DNA of 23,932 bases from a virus: the IMG/VR virus record IMGVR_UViG_3300009183_000365, positions 1 through 23,932 of that record; one strand, written 5' to 3'. Position 1 is the first letter of the stretch. The number at the start of each line of letters is the position of its first letter. Below the pieces are notes generated by a model. The model was not told the DNA's origin, searched no databases, and saw only the letters and a list, made by a program, of their open reading frames with translations. Made by a program: the position numbers and the translations under genes. This document shows positions 1 through 7,488 of the stretch, piece by piece.

Positions 1-369
1 AAATACAAACACGAAATCCTTTTGGAACAAGCAAAGGAAATGCACCAAGAGGAAATAGACCAATCGTATCGTGATGGTTTTGAATTTGCTTTGATTAATG
101 AATGTGCTGAACAATCAACGTCAGAGGCAAGTAAATATGCCGAAGGTTACAAAGAGGGTTATAAAAGGGCGTGTGATTATATGACTGATACGATAAAAAA
201 CAAAATTGAAATAAAGGAAAATGGAAGCAATACTTTTTCAACGTCAGCCACAACAACTACAACTCGATTATGCCCTGTTTTTGTTCCAAATGAATTCGTT
301 GGTCAACATAGATGTAAGAACTGTGGAAATGAACGCCATCAACACACAACACCAACAAACACACCATGA
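1..369 (+). CDS. Small phage protein with C-terminal zinc-knuckle-like end, 5'-truncated by window edge
   Basis: The reading frame is open to base 1 (KYKHEILLEQAKEM...), so the gene begins outside the window; the TTG at 22 is not a convincing start. 122 residues are visible. The N-terminal part is acidic and helical (LLEQAKEM, then YAEGYKEGYKRACDYM) and closely resembles the next gene, so the two are tandem paralogues. The last ~35 residues add Cys-Pro, then C-x2-C-G and a trailing His pair, which looks like a small zinc-binding finger missing from the paralogue. The stop overlaps the next start as ATGA (366-369), indicating one operon leading into the replication genes. Function is unknown; 'EQAKEM' proteins are common, unassigned small phage proteins. 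Confidence 0.75.
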   Translation, partial: KYKHEILLEQAKEMHQEEIDQSYRDGFEFALINECAEQSTSEASKYAEGYKEGYKRACDYMTDTIKNKIEIKENGSNTFSTSATTTTTRLCPVFVPNEFVGQHRCKNCGNERHQHTTPTNTP

Positions 370-602
370 GCAACGATAAACAACAAACGGCAGTAGAGTG
401 GTTAATTGAGCAACTACGAAACAATGAAAACATTAGATGGAGAGGAACAAACATTATCGAATTGGGGGAACAAGCCAAAGAAATGGAAGTTGCGGGAAAG
501 GAAATGAGTTATGCCGATGGTTATGCGGAAGGTTATAAACGGGCATTGGATTACATGACTATGCCAATTAAAAATGCAATCCAAACAAAAGAGCCCAAAT
601 GA
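366..602 (+). CDS. Small 'AVEWLIEQL...EQAKEM' phage protein, paralogue of the preceding gene
   Basis: This 78-aa, helical, charged protein begins with TAVEWLIEQL, followed by ELGEQAKEMEVAGKEM and YAEGYKRALDYM. The latter two segments match the preceding gene almost residue for residue, including the tail PIKNAIQTKE versus TIKNKIEIKE. Proteins with this AVEWL(I/V)EQL / EQAKEM layout are frequent in Bacteroidota phages and have no established function. It starts at an ATG overlapping the previous stop and ends two bases before a 49-aa membrane ORF. It lacks the cysteine-rich tail of its neighbour. The CDS is secure; the role is unknown. Confidence 0.85.
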   Translation: MSNDKQQTAVEWLIEQLRNNENIRWRGTNIIELGEQAKEMEVAGKEMSYADGYAEGYKRALDYMTMPIKNAIQTKEPK

Positions 603-603
603 A

Positions 604-753
604 ATGTTACAAGACAATGTCTACAGATTAGTCTTGCTTCTTATGTACATTGGCTTTATATTTGCCGTTTACTATAGTTCAATCTTCCAGTCATTAATAG
701 TAATAGCAACTCTCATAGCCGTAACACATATAGCATACAAACTCATAAAATGA
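604..753 (+). CDS. 49-aa two-helix membrane protein
   Basis: A short ORF fills the space between the 'EQAKEM' gene and the primase. It starts at ATG 604, one base after the previous stop, and its TGA (751-753) overlaps the primase ATG (750-752) as ATGA. The protein MLQDNVYRLVLLLMYIGFIF... has two hydrophobic segments, about residues 8-24 and 27-45, and ends IAYKLIK, so it is probably a membrane hairpin. The exact packing between two real genes with coupled start and stop supports translation. Function is unknown; no holin or toxin signature is visible beyond size and hydrophobicity. Confidence 0.65.
   Translation: MLQDNVYRLVLLLMYIGFIFAVYYSSIFQSLIVIATLIAVTHIAYKLIK
633..664 (+). promoter_or_regulatory. 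Possible internal Bacteroidota-type promoter ahead of the primase gene
   Basis: CTTG (633-636) is followed after 20 nt by TATATTTG (657-664). This is the same pair and spacing as the intergenic promoter at 12113-12144 on the other strand. It lies inside the 49-aa ORF, about 85 bp before the primase start, and could give extra transcription of the replication genes. Because the site is coding and AT-rich, chance is a real alternative. Confidence 0.35.
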
Positions 754-2492
754 ACGCAGATAAATTAATTAAAATAGGAATAGACCTTAGAAATAAATGG
801 AGCGGAGAAGTTAAGACTACCTGTCCTAAGTGTGCCCACCAAAGGAAGAAGAAGAATGATCCATCCTTAGGCGTTAATATAGACGATGGGGTATGGAAGT
901 GTCACCACTGTGGTTGGAGTGGCTCTGTGAATCAGTATGTGCGTCCAGAAAGCCGTCCGTTAGTTAAGACTGAGGGCATCTTCTCCTATTTCACAAAAAG
1001 GGGGATTACATCTGAGACCGTACTTCATTTTAAAATTAGCGAGGGGGCTGAGTGGATGCCTCAAGACCAGAAGGAGCATAAAGTAATTTGTTTCAATTAC
1101 TTTCTTGAGGATGATCTAATTAATATTAAGTTCAAGACCTCGGACAAAATGTTCAAGATGGTTAAGGATGCGATGAAGATTCCTTATAACATCGACTCCG
1201 TCAAGAATCAAAACTATGTAATCATCTCAGAAGGGGAGGAAGAATGTATGGTGTGGCACCAGTGTGGGTACCATTCCGTAGTATCTGTACCCAATGGGGC
1301 TAGTAAGAATAATAATAATCTTGAGTGGTTGGATCGTGTGTACGATATGTTTGAGGGTAAGATTATTTACTTGGCTACTGATAACGATGAGCCAGGACGG
1401 AAATTGTCTGAGGACTTAGCTCGAAGATTTGATGCCTCAGATATTCGCATCATTCGATTCCCAGAAGGACAGAAGGATGCCAATGATTGCTTAAAAGCCT
1501 ATGGCCCTGACTTTGTCAAGAGACTTTATGCGGATGCAGAACATTTACCAGTAGCTGAGATTTCCTCGGCATCTGATTATATGTCCTTGATTGAGTCCTA
1601 CCATGATAGTGGTTACCCTATTGGAGCCCTAGTAGATATGTCTGAGACCGATGGGCACCTATCTTGGAATAGAGGCGAGTTGGTTGTAGTGACAGGTATT
1701 CCCGGTAGTGGTAAGAGTACTTGGCTAGACTTTATGTTCATCCGCCTAGCCCACCTTAAGGGTTGGAAGTTTGGCTTATTTAGTCCCGAGAACATCGCCC
1801 CACTTAAGATTACACGTATGAGTGAGCAATTGATGGGGAAGGGGATGAAACAAATGAATAAAACAGAACTTCAAACCGCTATCTCCATCATTGATAAGAA
1901 CTTCTGGTTCTACAATGTAGAGGTAATGGAAGATTACTCCCTAAGTGCCCTACTAAAAATTGCTGCGACTATGGTCAAAAGAAATGGGATAGACTGCTTA
2001 TGCCTAGACCCATTCAACTATATCGAGCCCGAATCTGGAGACGAGAGCAGTCACGAAAAGATTGGTAACTTATTACGTAAATTGAAGCAGTTTGCCATTA
2101 AGTATAATGTTTGTGTGACTCTAGTAGCACACCCAAGAAAGATGGATAAGACATCAGCTGGGTATAATGTACCCCGTTTGTATGATATCTCTGGCTCACA
2201 CCACTTCTTTAACGTTCCCGATGTAGGTATTGCTGTACATAGAACATTCCAAAATGGTCAGAAGGATCCAGTAGAAGTACACGTGCAGAAAATTAAGTAC
2301 CACTTCCGAGGTAAGTTAGGTCGTGTCGATTATGAGTTCGACAGAGAATCAGGTCAGTATAGCGAGGATGGAAAGTTCAAGAGTTTATTAAACATAAAAT
2401 ATGAAAACGAAACGAATACATCTGATTTGTTCAGCACATCACAAGCGTGGGGAGAAGGTAAGGGAATTCAACCTGAGTCCTTTTCTCTATAA
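750..2492 (+). CDS. Bifunctional DNA primase-helicase (T7 gp4-like)
   Basis: At 580 aa it has the size and order of a T7 gp4-type replication protein, which would unwind the fork and prime lagging-strand synthesis. An N-terminal zinc ribbon has Cys25/28 and Cys51/54 (CPKC, CHHCGW). The TOPRIM primase core shows the acidic motif EGEEE (161-165) and DND (211-213). The RecA-like hexameric helicase carries Walker A GIPGSGKST (316-324), Walker B LCLD (417-420), a sensor-like VTLVAHPRK (457-464) and an arginine-containing KYHFRGKLGR near residue 520. The last ~30 residues look disordered. The gene overlaps the upstream 49-aa ORF by 4 nt and its 3' end overlaps the next gene by 92 nt. It sits two genes before the DNA polymerase, as expected for a replication module. 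Confidence 0.95.
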   Translation: MNADKLIKIGIDLRNKWSGEVKTTCPKCAHQRKKKNDPSLGVNIDDGVWKCHHCGWSGSVNQYVRPESRPLVKTEGIFSYFTKRGITSETVLHFKISEGAEWMPQDQKEHKVICFNYFLEDDLINIKFKTSDKMFKMVKDAMKIPYNIDSVKNQNYVIISEGEEECMVWHQCGYHSVVSVPNGASKNNNNLEWLDRVYDMFEGKIIYLATDNDEPGRKLSEDLARRFDASDIRIIRFPEGQKDANDCLKAYGPDFVKRLYADAEHLPVAEISSASDYMSLIESYHDSGYPIGALVDMSETDGHLSWNRGELVVVTGIPGSGKSTWLDFMFIRLAHLKGWKFGLFSPENIAPLKITRMSEQLMGKGMKQMNKTELQTAISIIDKNFWFYNVEVMEDYSLSALLKIAATMVKRNGIDCLCLDPFNYIEPESGDESSHEKIGNLLRKLKQFAIKYNVCVTLVAHPRKMDKTSAGYNVPRLYDISGSHHFFNVPDVGIAVHRTFQNGQKDPVEVHVQKIKYHFRGKLGRVDYEFDRESGQYSEDGKFKSLLNIKYENETNTSDLFSTSQAWGEGKGIQPESFSL

Positions 2493-2643
2493 TAAAACCC
2501 AAAAGAAAACAGTACGCTATCGTGACTATGAAGTTAATTTAATCAGCAAAGGTTGGATTGATGTCGATGGAGTATTTTATTTAGAATTAAATACTAGCGA
2601 AGGTATTTTATATATAACCGATTACACTTATAGTTTATTATGA
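2401..2643 (+). CDS. 80-aa unknown protein between primase-helicase and DNA polymerase
   Basis: The ORF starts at ATG 2401 inside the primase-helicase gene (92-nt overlap) and ends with TGA overlapping the polymerase ATG (ATGA, 2640-2643). No later ATG, GTG or TTG in frame gives a sensible protein, so the long overlap seems real. The second half (YRDYEVNLISKGWIDVDGVFYLEL) is hydrophobic and aromatic with a beta-rich look and a short acidic stretch; the N-terminus is basic and has a Cys and several His. I recognise no family. Its position between two fork enzymes suggests an accessory replication factor, but that is inferred from context only. Confidence 0.65.
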   Translation: MKTKRIHLICSAHHKRGEKVREFNLSPFLYNKTQKKTVRYRDYEVNLISKGWIDVDGVFYLELNTSEGILYITDYTYSLL

Positions 2644-4562
2644 TAAAGATATACGATATAGAAACATTTAGTAACTGTTTTACTTACACAGATTACGACC
2701 CTAAGACAAAAGAAATTAACACTTTTGTTATATCAGCATTTAGAGATGAGCAGGTAGAATTTCGCCAGTACCTAGACAGCATTAAGAAGGCTGGTATGGT
2801 AGGCTTTAACAATATTTTCTTTGACTGGCCCGTAATAAATCATATATGGAATATGTCACGAGTGACAGGAGAACAGATATATGCCTTTGCTCAGTCTGTC
2901 ATTGAGGATTCTGAGCGTAAAAGTGTGCCTCAAACGATCCACCAGCTTGACCTGTTCTTACTAAACCACTACGATAACAAGGCACGCTCAACTTCTTTGA
3001 AAGCACTAGAGGTGGCACTAGGGTGGAATGATGTACAAGATATGCCATACCACCACACAGAAAAATTAGACAAAAATAAATTGGAATTTGTTTTAGACTA
3101 TAATAAAAATGATGTACTTTTTACAGCCAAATTTTATGAGATGTGTGCTGAAAAAATTGCATTAAGAAAACAGATTAATAAGAAATACAAATTGCACGTA
3201 CTGAATAAAAGTGATGTCGTAATTGGTGAGACTATTTTCCTTAAATATTTATCCCAAGAGATGGATATGAGCATAGGAGATTTAAAGCAGATACGTGGCA
3301 AGAAAACGGATGTGGTCATTAATGATATCATTTTTGATTACGTTCAGTTTGATACCCAAGAGTTAAACGATTTACTTAGTTTGATGAGGGATACCAAGTC
3401 AAGTTCACAGTTCCTAAAGAATTTTATTGAATCAATTGATACAAAGAAAAATACCAATGAGTTATATGACAAATTTAAAAAGAATAATATTGATGTTAAG
3501 AAGACTGCCCAGCAGAAGAAGTCTTTCTCCTTTTCGGTATACTACGGTGGAGTTTGCTTGGATTACGGGGTTGGTGGCATTCACGGTTGCGTTATTCCTG
3601 GGGTCTATAGTGCTACTAATACACATGAAATTTTAGATATTGATGTAAAGTCCTACTACCCTAACCTATTCATTCAGAATCGTTTACACCCAAAGCAAAT
3701 GGATCAAGATACCTTTGTCCAAGTGTACTCTGATATCTTTCAGCAGAGGGTTCAAGCACAGAAGGAGGGCGATAAGTTAACTGCCGATGCATTGAAGTTA
3801 TCATTGAATGGCCTCTTTGGTAAGACGGGCTCAGATGTTTCTTGTTTCTACGATCCTCATGTCTTTTATGCGGTCACAGTAAATGGTCAGCTCCTTATCT
3901 CTATGCTTCTGGAGAAGTTGTACTCCAATGGATGTCAAATCCTTCAGGTAAACACGGATGGTGTTACTATATTTCACGATAAGAATATCCGAGGCAAGGT
4001 TGAACAGATTTGTAAGGAGTGGGAAGCAGTTACCAAGTTAACACTTGAGTACGCCAACTACAGCAAGATGATTATCCGAGATGTAAACAATTACATTGCT
4101 GTGGGTACGGATGGCAAGATAAAGGAAAAAGGTGCCTTTGAAACTAAGAAGGATTGGCACAAGGATAACTCGTATATGGTTGTCCCCTTGGCTGTGCGTG
4201 AGTACCTAGTAAACAATGTTCCTGTTGAGAAAACTTTGAGTGAGCACAAGAATATCTTAGATTTCTGTGGTCGATACAAGGCTAGTCCTAACTGGCACGT
4301 AGAGTACGCATACCTTGATGGTCTCAGAGAGAAGAGATTAAACTTCGGTAAGATCTATCGCTACATCCCTGTTCATAAGGGTGGCACCTCCTTGAAATTA
4401 AATAAGGATGGACGAGAACACCACCTGTGTGAGGGCTCTATGACTGTACCATTCAATCAAATCATAGATTTCGATTGGAATAATATTAACTTCCCTTTCT
4501 TTGTAAACGAATGTCAGAAATTGATCCAGACTATACAGCCATTACAAATGACCCTGCTATAA
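2640..4562 (+). CDS. Family B DNA polymerase with 3'-5' exonuclease domain
   Basis: This 640-aa protein begins directly with Exo I, YDIETF (Asp6, Glu8). Exo II is at GFNNIFFDWPVI (55-66, Asp62) and Exo III at YNKNDVLFT (154-162, Asp158). The polymerase half shows motif A DVKSYYPN (Asp335 to Asn342), motif B K-LSL-N-GLF-G (386-394) and motif C VNTDGV (437-442). In motif C the usual DTD is NTD, so only Asp440 is kept there. There is no N-terminal extension and no long insertion, making it a compact viral polymerase. It follows the 80-aa gene with a 4-nt overlap and is co-transcribed with the primase-helicase, so it is the likely replicative polymerase. Protein-primed initiation cannot be decided from this sequence. 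Confidence 0.93.
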   Translation: MIKIYDIETFSNCFTYTDYDPKTKEINTFVISAFRDEQVEFRQYLDSIKKAGMVGFNNIFFDWPVINHIWNMSRVTGEQIYAFAQSVIEDSERKSVPQTIHQLDLFLLNHYDNKARSTSLKALEVALGWNDVQDMPYHHTEKLDKNKLEFVLDYNKNDVLFTAKFYEMCAEKIALRKQINKKYKLHVLNKSDVVIGETIFLKYLSQEMDMSIGDLKQIRGKKTDVVINDIIFDYVQFDTQELNDLLSLMRDTKSSSQFLKNFIESIDTKKNTNELYDKFKKNNIDVKKTAQQKKSFSFSVYYGGVCLDYGVGGIHGCVIPGVYSATNTHEILDIDVKSYYPNLFIQNRLHPKQMDQDTFVQVYSDIFQQRVQAQKEGDKLTADALKLSLNGLFGKTGSDVSCFYDPHVFYAVTVNGQLLISMLLEKLYSNGCQILQVNTDGVTIFHDKNIRGKVEQICKEWEAVTKLTLEYANYSKMIIRDVNNYIAVGTDGKIKEKGAFETKKDWHKDNSYMVVPLAVREYLVNNVPVEKTLSEHKNILDFCGRYKASPNWHVEYAYLDGLREKRLNFGKIYRYIPVHKGGTSLKLNKDGREHHLCEGSMTVPFNQIIDFDWNNINFPFFVNECQKLIQTIQPLQMTLL

Positions 4563-4864
4563 ATTTTGATATGCCAGATTTGCGAATTGATATTCGTGTA
4601 ATACTTCTGGCGTTAAGGTTTGAGTTACTTCATCAGAAGATTTACTTTGCTCCAAAGTTTCATCTGCAGTACTGCCATGTCATTGTACCATCCCTACGCT
4701 ACAAGTTTAGTACGTGGTACGATAATGGTTTTATGGTACTTAAGGTTGGGCAAAACACTACACGCCTACCATGTTTCTTGGAGGAGGACATGGTATCTGA
4801 GAGGACGATAGATTTGATGTGTGCTGTACTTGAGCACAGACAGATTAACGCTGGAATTCTATAA
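4511..4864 (+). CDS. 117-aa unknown protein at the end of the replication operon
   Basis: The ORF overlaps the polymerase 3' end by 52 nt if it starts at ATG 4511. An alternative ATG at 4571, just after the polymerase stop, gives 97 aa (MPDLRIDIRVILLAL...). I cannot choose between them firmly. The protein has a hydrophobic-amphipathic stretch (IDIRVILLALRFELL), then an aromatic, beta-like region with VIVPSLRYKF and DNGFMVLKVG, and an acidic end (LEEDMVSERTIDLM). No family is recognised. It is the last gene of the plus-strand operon, and its TAA (4862-4864) overlaps the stop of the terminase gene on the opposite strand. Confidence 0.7.
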   Translation: MSEIDPDYTAITNDPAINFDMPDLRIDIRVILLALRFELLHQKIYFAPKFHLQYCHVIVPSLRYKFSTWYDNGFMVLKVGQNTTRLPCFLEEDMVSERTIDLMCAVLEHRQINAGIL

Positions 4865-6673
4865 CTTGATTTGTTTCCATACCCTTTGGTATCTTCCATT
4901 CACAAGTTCAAGCATAGGGATCTCCTTGACTGTGGGAGTGTACTTTTCTACATTCTTTTTGTGACGCTCTACAATATTTCTGTGGAGCAACTCACAGGCT
5001 ACAACACCATCAATTAAATCCGTGTTCTCTACCAAATAATTCTTGGCTTCCTCTATAAATTCTAGGAACCATACCTCATCGCTATGCTTATTTAAGTACT
5101 CAATTAAGTACGTATTACCTCTCTCAGAGGTGTGGTCATTCTTATAGTATCCGTAGGAGCCATCACTCTTGGAAAAGTTCTTACCTAGGTATATTGGTTT
5201 CTTGGCTAGTAGGCCTAGTTTACCCAACTGCTTGTACTTATCCAGTACAACACCACCTCGGTTAATCTCGATCATTGCCACAGCATTGTTGTAGTACTCC
5301 TGTAGCATAATCATATTGTCTACGATCTGATCAGGATCTGAGTCCCGTTCTGCGTAGTGGGCCACGTACCGATTTAAATCCAAATCCTTGATTACAATTG
5401 CTTGTTTAGAACCATCGCCCATATTCTTACTGATGAATGGAATCGGGTCAATCCCTGCGATGTAAGTGTGCCCTGGCTCGGGGCTGTGTAAGAACTTCAT
5501 CTTACTTTTATTATCGGGCCTTCTTTGAATAATACCTTCTACATCACGATATAAAATGGACGAGTCAATGGCTGGCTTGGATGTCAGGATAATTCTTTCC
5601 TGTGTGTTCAACTTGTCAATGATATGCTTAGGCAAGTTACCCTCTGCACTGAATGAGAATACTTCCTGTATCTCTAAGGGGTACTGCTTGATAAATGAGT
5701 TCAAGAATGATTTGTCCTCAATCTTATCCAACTTCTCACGGGTTTTCATAATCCAATCAGTCGCTGCCTTCTCATCACTCCATCCATTGGGACAGAAGTT
5801 TAGAATCTTTCCAGTTTCCTTACCATTCTCATCCAACTCTGGAGCCTCCATGATTCCCTTATTGCCGGGAAGAAAGAGGGTTAGAATATTTAAGTTCTCT
5901 GCATTGTTCCACAGGTTCATAGCCAACTTCTGACCTACTGATGTCGATTCACCAGCACTACCCCCAATGATGATGGGAGCAATCTTTACGAAGCCCGATT
6001 TAACACTTGCCTGTGCAGATTTGTATACCTGATCCGCCTTAGGGTGTAGCATACTTTCATCGATGAATACGTGAGCTGCACGATATGCTTCAAAGGCTGT
6101 GGGTGTGTCAACTGTTTCCTTGGTCACAATCTGACTATCTAAGCCTGAAATAGAGCCCGTGGTTTGATTCTTTTGCCCTAGGTGAAGGTAACCCTGCTGA
6201 CGAGTAGAGATAACACCAGGGCGAATGTAATCGTCTAAGTGGTCAAATACGATACGAGTTTTATTCTTAAATAGTTCCTCTAATCTCTGTTTATCTGCAC
6301 TGGTTATCAGTGTTGTAGAACCCGGCTTGGTTAATGCAATCCATACAGGAATGATTCCTCCAAATACGAGAGATAGACCTACCTCACGTCTCTTGGTAAT
6401 AAACAAATCATTATTAGTTCTCTTGGCTTCCTCGTATCCCTCGTAGATCAACTCATCTATATCTCGCCAAATCGGTCTTTTTTTGTAACCTCTGGCATCT
6501 TTTACGGTTGCTTGGGTTAGTGCAAAGTAGTGTGCTCCTGTCAATCCGAAACGACCTGTGTTCCAGTATTCCAATTCCTTACCCCACCATAGATCCTTTT
6601 CCTTGGCTGTGGCAGTAGGACTGAGCCCATGTTTGGCCCACCACTCATCGTACTCAAACTTACTCTTTTTCAT
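4859..6673 (-). CDS. terL: Terminase large subunit (ATPase-nuclease packaging motor)
   Basis: This 604-aa protein has the two-domain layout of a large terminase, which cuts concatemers and pumps DNA into the prohead. In the N-terminal ATPase the P-loop is ITKRREVGLSL: Lys94 opens the motif and the usual GKS is GLS (99-101), resembling the deviant lambda gpA P-loop. Walker B is HVFIDE (201-206, Asp205/Glu206), followed by the coupling-type segment IIIGGSAGES (235-243). The RNase H-like nuclease has the acidic triad Asp409 (AGID), Glu469 (MIEINRGG) and Asp555 (LIDGV). Start ATG 6673 overlaps the stop of the upstream small-terminase candidate (ATGA). It is the last gene of its operon and ends tail-to-tail with the replication operon. 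Confidence 0.94.
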   Translation of the reverse strand: MKKSKFEYDEWWAKHGLSPTATAKEKDLWWGKELEYWNTGRFGLTGAHYFALTQATVKDARGYKKRPIWRDIDELIYEGYEEAKRTNNDLFITKRREVGLSLVFGGIIPVWIALTKPGSTTLITSADKQRLEELFKNKTRIVFDHLDDYIRPGVISTRQQGYLHLGQKNQTTGSISGLDSQIVTKETVDTPTAFEAYRAAHVFIDESMLHPKADQVYKSAQASVKSGFVKIAPIIIGGSAGESTSVGQKLAMNLWNNAENLNILTLFLPGNKGIMEAPELDENGKETGKILNFCPNGWSDEKAATDWIMKTREKLDKIEDKSFLNSFIKQYPLEIQEVFSFSAEGNLPKHIIDKLNTQERIILTSKPAIDSSILYRDVEGIIQRRPDNKSKMKFLHSPEPGHTYIAGIDPIPFISKNMGDGSKQAIVIKDLDLNRYVAHYAERDSDPDQIVDNMIMLQEYYNNAVAMIEINRGGVVLDKYKQLGKLGLLAKKPIYLGKNFSKSDGSYGYYKNDHTSERGNTYLIEYLNKHSDEVWFLEFIEEAKNYLVENTDLIDGVVACELLHRNIVERHKKNVEKYTPTVKEIPMLELVNGRYQRVWKQIKL

Positions 6674-6993
6674 TTCTTACCTGAGACCCGATCCATAAAG
6701 GATACGTTGTCTTCTACGACCTCTTCCTGTGGATATGCCTCCATCTTGGCTAACTTAAGACTCTTGTTAATCTTATCGCCTGCTTGCAGTAATTGAAATA
6801 AACCTTTTTGATAAGGGTCGTCAAGGTCTAAGGTCTTATCCCTAACCCCGTCCATTAACTGCTTAGACGCTGAGACTAGCGTAGAATAGAAATCTTTTGC
6901 AGGATCGGAATCTTGCAAGCGAAGTCTTTCTATGGCATCGGCCTCAGATAACCTATTTTCTTTTAGGAATTTCGTAATCTTTTCTAAGCTCAT
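6670..6993 (-). CDS. Small terminase subunit candidate (107 aa)
   Basis: I choose ATG 6993 (MSLEKITKFLKENRLSEADA...). A longer reading from 7074 would add a basic, low-quality stretch that only shadows the neighbouring gene. The protein is helical and charged: a first helical region (about 1-28), a middle SDPAKDFYSTLVSASKQLMDG segment and a helix LQAGDKINKSLKLAKM, with an acidic tail. Its place directly before terL, translationally coupled by ATGA, and its size fit a terS that recognises DNA and stimulates TerL. No clear helix-turn-helix can be called by eye, so the assignment rests mainly on synteny. Confidence 0.55.
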   Translation of the reverse strand: MSLEKITKFLKENRLSEADAIERLRLQDSDPAKDFYSTLVSASKQLMDGVRDKTLDLDDPYQKGLFQLLQAGDKINKSLKLAKMEAYPQEEVVEDNVSFMDRVSGKK

Positions 6994-7141
6994 TGATTTT
7001 CTTTTTCTGTTCTTCAATCTCCTTCTGAGCCTTATTGGCTTCAATAGGATTATTAATAGCGGTGTAGTACTCACACCAAGAAATTAGCTTCTGGAGTTCT
7101 TTGATTTCTCCCTCGATTACTTGTTTACTGCTTTTAGCCAT
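6953..7141 (-). CDS. 62-aa coiled-coil protein of unknown function
   Basis: MAKSSKQVIEGEIKELQKLI... is a short Lys/Glu-rich protein, almost certainly alpha-helical and probably a two-helix coiled coil (about residues 8-27 and 33-55). It overlaps the upstream gene by 25 nt and the terS candidate by about 40 nt, consistent with translational coupling in a tightly packed operon. Small coiled-coil proteins next to terS/terL occur in many phages, but I recognise no family. It could itself be the DNA-recognition partner of TerL instead of the following gene. Confidence 0.65.
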   Translation of the reverse strand: MAKSSKQVIEGEIKELQKLISWCEYYTAINNPIEANKAQKEIEEQKKKINELRKDYEIPKRK

Positions 7142-7488
7142 GTTATTAAATCAAAATTAGATAAGTCACCCTCTTCGATGAGTTCTCCGAGAGACAAATG
7201 AAAACGAACTACATTACCTAGGGTAAATAATTGTTGTTGTGTGGCTGTATTTGTGTAGATACACTCCTCATTCAGCCCCCCTATCAAAGCCAAGCATATT
7301 TCTTGCCCCGGGCAATAATTAATAGCGTGTAAGTAACCATCACTAGTAATGCAGTGAGTTAGCATAGGCTGTCTTTCTAAACCACCTACGTGGTATTTAT
7401 CCGTGGACATACGTACCTTAGCTTTCTCGTGCCCAACTACTTCAGAAGGCTTGAGATTCTTTCGGCTATATGTCCAATAGATTTTCAC
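7117..7488 (-). CDS. 123-aa unknown protein, GTG start
   Basis: The gene begins with GTG at 7488 (GTGAAAATC), whose GTGA overlaps the TGA of the DUF3310 gene. The protein is mixed alpha/beta. Residues 1-10 are aromatic and basic, followed by KAKVRMSTDKYHVGGL, a Cys-containing core with CPGQEICLALIGGLNEECIYTNTATQQQL, and a helical C-terminus ending DLITWLKAVNK. Three of the four cysteines cluster in the core (NYCPGQEICLA, ECIY), but the spacing does not match a standard zinc finger. No family is recognised; its only context is an operon of nucleotide-metabolism and packaging genes. Confidence 0.75.
   Translation of the reverse strand: MKIYWTYSRKNLKPSEVVGHEKAKVRMSTDKYHVGGLERQPMLTHCITSDGYLHAINYCPGQEICLALIGGLNEECIYTNTATQQQLFTLGNVVRFHLSLGELIEEGDLSNFDLITWLKAVNK

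Noticed and set aside
4875-4892. Small inverted repeat ATACC/GGTAT near the convergent gene ends as a terminator
   Set aside because: Only 5 bp, inside terL coding sequence, and not followed by a T-tract on either strand.
5556-5933. 125-aa plus-strand ORF opposite terL
   Set aside because: It is the antisense of conserved terminase coding sequence, with no promoter or coupling.
6994-7074. N-terminal extension of the terS candidate to 7074
   Set aside because: The extra residues are basic and leucine-rich and overlap the 62-aa gene in another frame; ATG 6993 gives a normal N-terminus.
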